DNA from: Chromatiales bacterium
GTDB taxonomy: Bacteria > Pseudomonadota > Gammaproteobacteria > SZUA-152
Length of the DNA stretch: 8,936 bases
Assembly: GCA_026999335.1 (NCBI GenBank)
Contig: JALTPW010000715.1
Location: 1 to 8,936, forward strand
Direction of reading: 5' to 3'
Position 1 is the stretch's first letter. Each line of letters begins with the position of its first letter. A program made the position numbers and the translations under genes. A model generated the notes under the pieces. It saw only the letters and a program-made list of their open reading frames with translations. It was not told the origin of the DNA and searched no databases. This document shows positions 1 through 5,447 of this stretch, piece after piece.

Positions 1-482
1 GGCTTTTTTTCCGTCTCATCATGCCGACCGAACAGGCTGTCCAGCACCAGAATCACCGCCCCCACAAAAATCGCCGAATCGGCAATATTGAAGGCTGGCC
101 AGTACCATTCCCGGTAATACACCTGAATAAAGTCCACCACATAACCCAGCGTCAGACGATCCCAGAGGTTGCCCAGTGCACCGCCAAGAATCAGTGCCAG
201 GGCCAGCGCCAGCCAATGCTGCCGGGGCTTCAGGCGCACCAACCAGACGACGATGACCACACTCACCACGGCGGCAATCACGGAAAGAAACCAGCGCTGC
301 CAACCGCCCGCCGTACTGAGAAAACTGAATGCCGCACCCTCGTTGTGCATCAGAGTCAGATTGAAGCCAGCAAACACTGGCAGCGGCTGATACATCGCCA
401 GATACTCGCTGGCCAGGGCCTTGGTCCACAGATCGAGCGCGACCACGATGGCCGAGAGCAACAACCATTTCAGGTTATACAT
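1..482 (-). CDS. lspA: Lipoprotein signal peptidase (signal peptidase II), 3' end cut by the window edge
   Basis: Inner-membrane aspartyl peptidase that cuts the signal peptide of prolipoproteins just before the lipid-modified cysteine. I read 160 codons from the ATG at 482 (MYNLKWLLLS...) to base 3 with no stop; the frame runs off the window. The visible part ends in a charged tail (HDETEKK), so only a few residues should be missing, since family members are about 160-170 aa. Family signatures are all present: D17 and K21 in the first helix, N47 in HNEGAAFSFL, GGALGNLWDR at 100-109, and the two catalytic aspartates D117 (VVDF) and D135 (FNIADSA). Four hydrophobic segments fit the four-helix topology. 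The start matches the family N-terminus; a GGGAG lies about 12 bases upstream. In most relatives lspA directly follows or overlaps ileS, but here it is about 390 bases away behind repeats, so it may need its own promoter. I could not recognise one. Confidence 0.96.
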   Translation of the reverse strand, partial: MYNLKWLLLSAIVVALDLWTKALASEYLAMYQPLPVFAGFNLTLMHNEGAAFSFLSTAGGWQRWFLSVIAAVVSVVIVVWLVRLKPRQHWLALALALILGGALGNLWDRLTLGYVVDFIQVYYREWYWPAFNIADSAIFVGAVILVLDSLFGRHDETEKK

Positions 483-523
483 GGCGGGGCTGACTCCCGA
501 GAGTGTGCTCAGTCCGCGAATCC

Positions 524-560
524 AACACAGAGGACGCGGAGACGCGGAGGACGCAGAGAG
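524..560 (+). repeat. CAGAGG-rich intergenic repeat, left copy of an inverted pair
   Basis: The sequence begins AACACAGAGGACGCGGAG and continues in the same CAGAGG/CGGAG style. Its reverse complement recurs at 811-847 with 31 of 37 positions matching. Related but shorter copies lie at 5212-5236 and 5420-5444. Repeats of this general style (CACAGAGG...CACGGAG) are widespread in intergenic DNA of many proteobacteria; I know of no settled function. Confidence 0.8.
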
Positions 561-587
561 GAACTTTTGAAAAAAAAGTCTCGTTGC

Positions 588-661
588 CGTCATGCCGGCA
601 CAGGTCGGCATCCAGGGCATCGCCGGAACCGCTGGATTCTGGGACAAGCCCGGAATGATGG
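588..661. repeat. Dispersed palindromic intergenic repeat (CATGCCGGCA...CTGGATTC type)
   Basis: An imperfect palindrome. The left arm runs from TCATGCCGGCACAGG to GGCATCCAG; the right arm starts CTGGATTC and ends GGAATGATGGG, the approximate reverse complement of the left. CATCCAG at 609-615 pairs with CTGGAT at 632-637. It resembles the very common proteobacterial repeat whose ends read TCATTCC...ATCCAG / CTGGATTCC...GGAATGA. A reading frame through it gives the SHHSGLVPESSGSG-type peptide often annotated by mistake from this repeat. The family assignment is from memory; the palindrome itself is visible. Confidence 0.65.
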
Positions 662-810
662 GAAAGGTTGTGCAGATTCATGTTTCAGCCCCCGCCCTTC
701 GCAGCAGTCATGCCGCATGGAATAGAAAACATTTTGCGTTCCTTGATGTTCATGCGTGGATCAAGCGGACATGGCGCCAAAGGCAGATTCAACATATGGC
801 CATTATCACC

Positions 811-847
811 TTCTCTGCGCTCTCTGCGTCTCCGTGTCCTCTGCGTT
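811..847 (-). repeat. CAGAGG-rich intergenic repeat, right copy of an inverted pair
   Basis: Read on the minus strand it begins AACGCAGAGGACACGGAG and matches the copy at 524-560 at 31 of 37 positions. It lies 22 bases past the ileS stop codon, so an ileS read-through transcript would carry both copies, and they could pair into a long stem enclosing about 250 bases. Confidence 0.8.
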
Positions 848-869
848 TTCATCCCGATCTCAGCCCAAT

Positions 870-3812
870 TCATGCAAAACGACGCTGCTCGCCCGCGCCC
901 TCGACGTTCTCCACGCAGCGACCACACAGCGCCGGATGTCCGGCATGACTGCCCACGTCTTCACGATGGTGCCAGCAACGACCGCACTTGGCATGGGCCG
1001 AAGGGACAACCGCCACCCACAGTTCATCGTGGCTGCTCAGTGTATAATGCACGGTGTCATCGCTCTTCGCCGTGTCGCGGGCGAGACGCGCCTCGGAAGT
1101 AATCAGCACGAAGCGCAGTTCATCACCCAGCGCGGCAAGCCGCTGGAAGATCTCTGCGCCACAAAACAGATCGACCTCGGCATCCAGTGAGGAACCGATG
1201 CCACCGGCGACGCGCAACTGCTCCAGCTCCTTGCCCACCGCCTCACGCACTTCCTGTACCTGTTGCCAGAAGGCAAGGCCCAGCTGCGGGTCTTCGACAT
1301 TTTTCGGCAACGCATACCATTGCTGCAGAAACACCGACTCAGCACGTTCACCCGGCAGGCTGCCCCAGATTTCCTCGGCGGTAAAACTGAGGATGGGCGC
1401 CATCCAGCGCACCATGGCCTCAATGATGTGATACATGGCGCTCTGGCAGGAACGCCGTGCACGACTGTCGGCCTGGGTGGTGTACTGGCGATCCTTGATG
1501 ATGTCGAGATAAAAACCGCCCAGTTCACCATTACAAAAATGGTGTAATTTTTGATGAATGTGGTGAAAATCATAGCTGTCGAAGGCCGCGATGATCTCCA
1601 CTTGAAGTTGGGCCGTGCGTGCCACCGCCCAGCGATCCAGCACCAACATTTCATCCACCGGCAACAGATGCTGCGCCGGATCAAAGCCATTGAGATTGGC
1701 AAGCAGAAAACGAGCGGTGTTGCGGATGCGGCGATAGGTATCGGCAGTGCGTTTAAAGTTTTCGTCGGAGACAGTCATCTCATTGCGATAATCCACACCC
1801 GCTATCCACAGGCGCAAGATGTCCGCACCGAGCTTGTTCACTACTTTTTGCGGTGCAATCGCATTGCCCATGGACTTGGACATTTTCAGTCCCTTGGTGT
1901 CAATGGTAAAACCATGGGTTAGCGCGGAACGGTACGGCGCCTTGCCGGTGATCGCCACCGAGGTCAGCAACGAGGACTGAAACCAGCCACGATGCTGATC
2001 CGAGCCCTCCAAATACAGATCCGCCGGACGCTGCAATGCGTCGCGCCGATCCAGCACACAGACATGGCTGACGCCGGAATCGAACCACACGTCCAGCGTG
2101 TCCGTGACCTTGTCGTAGTCACCGGCCTCGTCACCCAGCAATTCGGCGGGATCCAACTGGAACCAGGCATCGATGCCTTTTTCTTCCACGCGCTGCGCCA
2201 CCTGTTCGATCAGTTCGGCGGTGCGCGGGTGCAGCTTGCCCGTCTGCTGATGCACGAACAGGGCGATAGGCACACCCCAGGTGCGCTGGCGTGAGATACA
2301 CCAGTCAGGACGGTTTTCGACCATGCCCTCGATACGCGCCAGACCCCAGTCCGGCATCCAGTGGATGTTGCGGATCTCGGCCATCGCCGCCTCGCGCAGG
2401 CCGGTCTGCTCCATGGCGATACCCTGTCCTTTGTTCCCGACAAGGTCAGGATACACGCCATCCATGGCGATGCCCTGGCCCTTGTTCCCGACAAGGCCAG
2501 GATACACGCCATCCATGGCGATAAACCATTGTGGGGTGGCGCGGAAGATGATCGGCGTCTTGTGCCGCCAGCAGTGCGGATAGCTGTGGCGCAATGCCGC
2601 CTCGTGCACCAGGTTACCCTTGGCGCGCAGCACTTCCACGACGTGCGGATTGGCCTTGAGTACGTATTCGCCGGCGAACAGCTCCGTATCCGGCAGGAAC
2701 ACGCCGTTGCCACCCACCGGATTATGCACCGGCAGGTGGTATTTCTGCCCCACCACGAAGTCTTCCTGGCCATGGCCCGGCGCGGTGTGCACGCAGCCGG
2801 TGCCAGATTCGGTGGTAACGTGATCACCGAGGATCACCGGCACCTCGCGTTCGTAGAAAGGATGGCCCAGTTTCAGGCCCTCGAGGTCGGCACCGCGACA
2901 GTAAGCCACGACTCGGTAGTCGTCGCGCTCGTAGCGCGCCATCGTATCCTTCAGCAGCGCCTCGGCGAGAATCAGCCGCTCCGGGCCATGCTCGCCCTCG
3001 CTCTGCACCACGGCGTAATCCAGCTCGGGATGCACCGCCACCGCCTGGTTGGCGGGCAGGGTCCACGGCGTGGTGGTCCAGATCACCACCGAGATAGGGC
3101 CCTTGCCCTTGTGTTCCCGCCCTTCGACATGATGGCAACGCGTCCACAGGGCCGCTTCGTCCAGCACCGGAAAACGCACGTCGATGGCGGTGGAGGTCTT
3201 GTCCTCGTATTCCACCTCGGCCTCGGCCAGCGCCGAGCCGCAGTCGGTGCACCAGTGCACAGGCTTGGCGCCCTTGTGCAGATGACCTGCATCGATGATG
3301 CGGCCGAGGGTACGGATGATGTCCGCCTCGTACTGAAAATCCATCGTCAGATAAGGATTGTCCCAGTCACCGAACACACCGAGACGCTTGAAATCCTCGC
3401 GCTGGCCATCGACCTGTTTTTGCGCATAGTCGCGACAGGCCTGACGAAAAGTGCTGGCGTCCACTTTCACGCCCGCCTTGCCGACCTTTTTCTCCACATT
3501 CAGCTCGATGGGCAGGCCATGACAGTCCCAACCGGGCACATAGGGCGTATCGAAACCACTCAGGGTCTTGGCCTTGACGATGATGTCCTTGAGCACCTTG
3601 TTGACCGCGTGGCCGATGTGAATATCACCATTGGCGTAGGGCGGGCCGTCGTGGAGGATGAATTTTTTGCGTCCCTCACCCTGCATCCGCAGGCGGTCGT
3701 AAAGGTTCATCGCCTGCCAGTGCTTGAGCATCTCCGGCTCACGCTTGGCCAGATTGCCGCGCATGGGAAAATCAGTCCGGGGCAGGTTCAGGGTGGCTTT
3801 GTAATCGGTCAC
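870..3812 (-). CDS. ileS: Isoleucyl-tRNA synthetase (class I, bacterial type) with an in-frame tandem insertion
   Basis: Cytoplasmic enzyme that charges tRNA-Ile and hydrolyses mischarged valine. The N-terminus (MTDYKATLNLPRTDFPMRGN) follows the gammaproteobacterial pattern. The HIGH ATP-binding motif is at 65-68, the CP1 editing domain spans roughly 200-410 (TTTPWTLP from 246; HTAPGHGQEDF at 342-352), DWCISRQRTWG follows, KMSKS is at 643-647, and a tRNA-binding C-terminal region ends in a zinc site with cysteines 943, 946, 963 and 966. Length is 980 aa against 938 in E. coli; 34 of the extra residues are two 17-residue repeats at 434-467 (see the repeat entry), placed straight after ATPQWFIAM. 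All catalytic motifs are intact, so the enzyme is probably active. The start codon is GTG, with a modest GAGAGAG about 5 bases upstream; no better start is visible. ribF ends 102 bases upstream with no terminator between, suggesting co-transcription. Confidence 0.98.
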   Translation of the reverse strand: MTDYKATLNLPRTDFPMRGNLAKREPEMLKHWQAMNLYDRLRMQGEGRKKFILHDGPPYANGDIHIGHAVNKVLKDIIVKAKTLSGFDTPYVPGWDCHGLPIELNVEKKVGKAGVKVDASTFRQACRDYAQKQVDGQREDFKRLGVFGDWDNPYLTMDFQYEADIIRTLGRIIDAGHLHKGAKPVHWCTDCGSALAEAEVEYEDKTSTAIDVRFPVLDEAALWTRCHHVEGREHKGKGPISVVIWTTTPWTLPANQAVAVHPELDYAVVQSEGEHGPERLILAEALLKDTMARYERDDYRVVAYCRGADLEGLKLGHPFYEREVPVILGDHVTTESGTGCVHTAPGHGQEDFVVGQKYHLPVHNPVGGNGVFLPDTELFAGEYVLKANPHVVEVLRAKGNLVHEAALRHSYPHCWRHKTPIIFRATPQWFIAMDGVYPGLVGNKGQGIAMDGVYPDLVGNKGQGIAMEQTGLREAAMAEIRNIHWMPDWGLARIEGMVENRPDWCISRQRTWGVPIALFVHQQTGKLHPRTAELIEQVAQRVEEKGIDAWFQLDPAELLGDEAGDYDKVTDTLDVWFDSGVSHVCVLDRRDALQRPADLYLEGSDQHRGWFQSSLLTSVAITGKAPYRSALTHGFTIDTKGLKMSKSMGNAIAPQKVVNKLGADILRLWIAGVDYRNEMTVSDENFKRTADTYRRIRNTARFLLANLNGFDPAQHLLPVDEMLVLDRWAVARTAQLQVEIIAAFDSYDFHHIHQKLHHFCNGELGGFYLDIIKDRQYTTQADSRARRSCQSAMYHIIEAMVRWMAPILSFTAEEIWGSLPGERAESVFLQQWYALPKNVEDPQLGLAFWQQVQEVREAVGKELEQLRVAGGIGSSLDAEVDLFCGAEIFQRLAALGDELRFVLITSEARLARDTAKSDDTVHYTLSSHDELWVAVVPSAHAKCGRCWHHREDVGSHAGHPALCGRCVENVEGAGEQRRFA
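2411..2512 (-). repeat. Two tandem 51-bp palindromic units inserted in frame in ileS
   Basis: Two head-to-tail 51-bp units (2411-2461 and 2462-2512) differ at 4 positions; the first 11 bases of a further unit (CCATGGCGATA) follow at 2513-2523. Each unit contains a strong palindrome. In the 2462 copy, CCTGGCC (2474-2480) pairs with GGCCAGG (2495-2501), and TTGT (2482-2485) pairs with ACAA (2491-2494), with one bulged base and a 5-base loop. Outer arms ATGGCG (2464-2469) and CGCCAT (2507-2512) extend it. In the 2411 copy one stem pair becomes a T-T mismatch. On the ileS strand each unit encodes 17 residues, DGVYPGLVGNKGQGIAM and DGVYPDLVGNKGQGIAM. Three of the four differences are silent and one gives G/D. 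Removing both restores a normal WFIAM-EQTGL junction. The behaviour recalls palindromic elements known inside Rickettsia genes, but I do not claim relatedness. Confidence 0.93.
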
Positions 3813-3914
3813 AGGTCTCTCTCAATGGGTCAAACTACGCCCGGTGGGTCTGCGCGATGGGCGCGAAAACCGGTCATTTTACAGACTTGCACGGCTCCGT
3901 GTCCCGATTCGACA

Positions 3915-4844
3915 TCAATCGACGCACAAAAAAACACGCGCCTGCGCCGCATCGCATTGTATTTGCTGTTTCAAAGCAGCCAGGGAATCGAAACGGCGTT
4001 CGTCACGCAGCTTGTGCAGGAATTCCACATGCACATGTGCGCCATAAATGTCGTCCGCGAAATCGAACAGATGCACCTCCAACAGGGTACGCAGCCCGCA
4101 CGCCGTCGGCCGGGTGCCCAGATTCGCCACCCCGGGCAGGGGTTCACCGCGAATACCGTACAGCTCCACGGCAAACACCCCGCGCAAAGGTGTCGCCTTG
4201 CGATGCAGGTGAATGTTGGCGGTGGGAAAGCCGAGGGTGCGCCCCAGCTTATCGCCATGGGCGACGCGGCCGCTCATGCGATAGGGCCGGCCGAGCAGTT
4301 TTTCCGCCGCATGCAGATCACCCGCGCCCAGCGCCGTACGCACCCGGGTGCTGCTGACCCGCTCGCTGTCGATGCTGAAGGTGTGCATGTTCACCACCTC
4401 GAAGCCATGTTCGCGGCCGGCCTCGCGCAGCATCGAAAAATCACCGGCACGCTGTTTACCGAAGCGGAAATCGTCACCGATGACCAGATAACGCACACCG
4501 AGACCGTCCACCAGCACCTGGTCGATAAATGCCTGTGCCTCCTGCGCGGCAAAGCGGGCATCGAAACGCAATACCAGCAGCCGATCCACGGCATAGCGCC
4601 GCAGGGCCTGCACCTTTTCGCGCAGGCGCGTGAGGCGCGGCGGGGCGGCATCGGGGCAGAAATACTCCTCCGGTTGCGGTTCAAAAACCACCACCACCAG
4701 CGGCAAACCCAGCGCGTCGGCCTTTTCCGCCAACTGCCCCAGCACCGCCTGATGGCCGAGGTGCACGCCATCGAAGTTGCCGATGGTAGCCACGCAGCCC
4801 CGATGCCGGGGGCGCAGATTGTAGCTGCCGCGGATGATCTGCAT
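3915..4844 (-). CDS. ribF: Bifunctional riboflavin kinase / FAD synthetase
   Basis: Cytoplasmic two-domain enzyme that phosphorylates riboflavin to FMN and then adenylylates FMN to FAD. The N-terminal FAD-synthetase domain (about 1-185) has the nucleotidyl-transferase motif GNFDGVHLGH at 22-31, VIGDDFRFGK at 121-130 and the VSSTRVR signature at 163-169. The C-terminal flavokinase domain (about 186-309) has GRPYRMSGRV, then GDKLGRTLGFPTAN at 197-210 and LLEVHLFDFADDIYG at 254-268, whose glutamate is the expected catalytic base. At 309 aa it has normal family length. The ATG at 4844 gives the usual N-terminus (MQIIRG), with GGAAAG about 9 bases upstream. It starts 25 bases after the cytochrome gene ends and lies upstream of ileS in the same direction, the conserved ribF-ileS-lspA order. 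No FMN riboswitch is visible upstream, as expected for the unregulated housekeeping copy. Confidence 0.97.
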   Translation of the reverse strand: MQIIRGSYNLRPRHRGCVATIGNFDGVHLGHQAVLGQLAEKADALGLPLVVVVFEPQPEEYFCPDAAPPRLTRLREKVQALRRYAVDRLLVLRFDARFAAQEAQAFIDQVLVDGLGVRYLVIGDDFRFGKQRAGDFSMLREAGREHGFEVVNMHTFSIDSERVSSTRVRTALGAGDLHAAEKLLGRPYRMSGRVAHGDKLGRTLGFPTANIHLHRKATPLRGVFAVELYGIRGEPLPGVANLGTRPTACGLRTLLEVHLFDFADDIYGAHVHVEFLHKLRDERRFDSLAALKQQIQCDAAQARVFLCVD

Positions 4845-4869
4845 GGAACCGGCTTTCCGTGGCTGTCGC

Positions 4870-5166
4870 CTACTCGGCCTGACGGCTGTGCGCCGTCACA
4901 TATTCTGCCAGCGAACGCAGCGCCTCACCCTGAATATTGGGGAAGGCCGGCATCATCGTGCCACCTCCGCTGACCTTTTTGCCGATATCCGTGGTCTTTG
5001 CCAAGGTAAAATAATAACCACCATCGTCCGGCTGATGACACTCGATACAGGCGGCTTGAAAAATAGCCTCACCATTCATGCCCACGGCCGGGGTAAAATC
5101 ATTATTTTTGGAACAACCGGCCAGCAGGCTAGCTGCACCAACGGTCAGCAATAAAGTGTATTTCAC
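4870..5166 (-). CDS. Monoheme c-type cytochrome lipoprotein, small class I
   Basis: A 98-aa protein predicted to be exported, lipid-anchored and to carry one covalent heme. The N-terminus MKYTLLLTVGAASLLAGC is a lipoprotein signal peptide with lipobox LAGC; C18 would be lipidated after cleavage by signal peptidase II. The mature part has one heme site, CIECH at 40-44, and a TMMPAFP segment at 70-76 that supplies the likely methionine sixth ligand (M71 or M72), the class I cytochrome c arrangement. The start is GTG at 5166: AGGAGA at 5173-5178 sits 6 bases upstream, and the signal peptide then begins normally with MKYT. The longer reading from TTG at 5187 would bury this ribosome-binding site in the coding region. 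The partner is unknown; it could pass electrons to an oxidase or another periplasmic enzyme. It sits between murJ and ribF, 25 bases before ribF, so it is probably co-transcribed with ribF although functionally unrelated. Confidence 0.9.
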   Translation of the reverse strand: MKYTLLLTVGAASLLAGCSKNNDFTPAVGMNGEAIFQAACIECHQPDDGGYYFTLAKTTDIGKKVSGGGTMMPAFPNIQGEALRSLAEYVTAHSRQAE

Positions 5167-5172
5167 GTTAAA

Positions 5173-5178
5173 TCTCCT
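5173..5178 (-). promoter_or_regulatory. Ribosome-binding site fixing the cytochrome start
   Basis: Read on the minus strand this is AGGAGA, 6 bases before GTG at 5166. It is the strongest Shine-Dalgarno sequence I found in the window and is why the GTG is preferred over the upstream in-frame TTG at 5187. Confidence 0.75.
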
Positions 5179-5211
5179 GTTTATCAAAATCAGTGGAAAC
5201 TATTCAGTTCA

Positions 5212-5236
5212 CCACAGAGGCACAAAGTTCACTGTG
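5212..5236 (+). repeat. CCACAGAGGCAC repeat, left copy of an inverted pair
   Basis: It begins CCACAGAGGCAC and matches the reverse complement of 5420-5444 at 19 of 25 positions, the first 12 being identical. It lies 45 bases upstream of the cytochrome start codon. It belongs to the same general repeat style as the pair at 524-560 and 811-847. Confidence 0.75.
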
Positions 5237-5341
5237 GAATTGGCTATCCATCCTGTGCGCACGGCAGCCCTGAAATGGCTCAATGACGAAAAGAACGGGA
5301 TTTTACCGCATTAACCCGTGCCTTTATCCAACGTACATTCC

Positions 5342-5405
5342 ATTAAGGACGCTTCTAATAACTGCTTGCGCAGAGGCCACAAAAGTTATTAGAGGTGTCC
5401 TTAAT
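5342..5405. repeat. 22-bp inverted repeat with 20-base loop (possible transposase-less mobile element)
   Basis: The left arm at 5342-5363 begins ATTAAGGAC and ends CTAATAACT. The right arm at 5384-5405 begins AGTTATTAG and ends GTCCTTAAT. All 22 positions can pair: 20 Watson-Crick pairs and two G-T wobbles. The loop is 20 bases and contains CAGAGGCCAC, a fragment similar to the surrounding repeats. There is no T-tract of the sort expected at an intrinsic terminator in the direction of murJ transcription, and the stem is AT-rich. Flanking TTAA or TAA could be a target duplication of an insertion-sequence-derived element, but no transposase is nearby. It could also fold in the RNA and influence expression of the cytochrome and ribF genes. 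Confidence 0.85.
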
Positions 5406-5419
5406 TTCAAAAATCTTTT

Positions 5420-5444
5420 CTCTGTGTTCTCCGTGCCTCTGTGG
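5420..5444 (-). repeat. CCACAGAGGCAC repeat, right copy of an inverted pair
   Basis: On the minus strand it begins CCACAGAGGCACGGAG, only 3 bases after the murJ stop codon (TGA at 5450-5448). It pairs with 5212-5236. The layout, with a repeat just past a stop codon, an internal palindrome and then an inverted copy, is the same as downstream of ileS. Confidence 0.8.
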
Positions 5445-5447
5445 CAA

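Larger units (their letters stand above)
483..869. other. Repeat-filled intergenic gap between ileS and lspA
   Basis: This 387-base stretch holds no credible gene. It contains a CAGAGG-rich repeat at 524-560, its inverted partner at 811-847, and a dispersed palindrome at about 588-661. Bases 662-810 hold nothing I recognise apart from a small hairpin (CTTGAT at 742-747 with ATCAAG at 760-765). Several short reading frames cross the region on both strands, but they simply translate the repeats (arginine-rich RTRRRR-type or SHHSGLVPE-type peptides) and have no ribosome-binding site or family resemblance. No clear sigma-70 promoter for lspA was found. Confidence 0.75.

Noticed and set aside
424..434. 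Leucine instead of glutamine after D17 in the first LspA helix (DLWTK rather than DQxTK)
   Set aside because: E. coli LspA also has D-L at this place, so it is within normal variation.
475..681. Small minus-strand frame with SHHSGLVPESSGSG-type peptide
   Set aside because: It is a translation of the palindromic repeat at 588-661 and the CAGAGG repeat at 524-560 and runs into the lspA start; such frames are common annotation artefacts.
685..927. Minus-strand frame rich in RTRRRRERRE
   Set aside because: The arginine-rich stretch is the CAGAGG repeat at 811-847 read in one frame, and the rest overlaps the ileS 3' end in another frame.
3813..3914. Possible terminator or promoter between ribF and ileS
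   Set aside because: I found no GC-rich hairpin with a T-tract and no convincing -35/-10 pair in these 102 bases.
2361..4973. 870-codon open frame on the plus strand, antisense to ileS and ribF
   Set aside because: It lies opposite two well-supported genes, has no recognisable domain or ribosome-binding site, and its composition (histidine-, arginine- and glutamine-rich) is typical of antisense shadows in GC-rich DNA.
5167..5187. Upstream TTG start for the cytochrome
   Set aside because: It would place the AGGAGA ribosome-binding site inside the gene; the GTG at 5166 has ideal spacing and gives a clean lipoprotein signal peptide.
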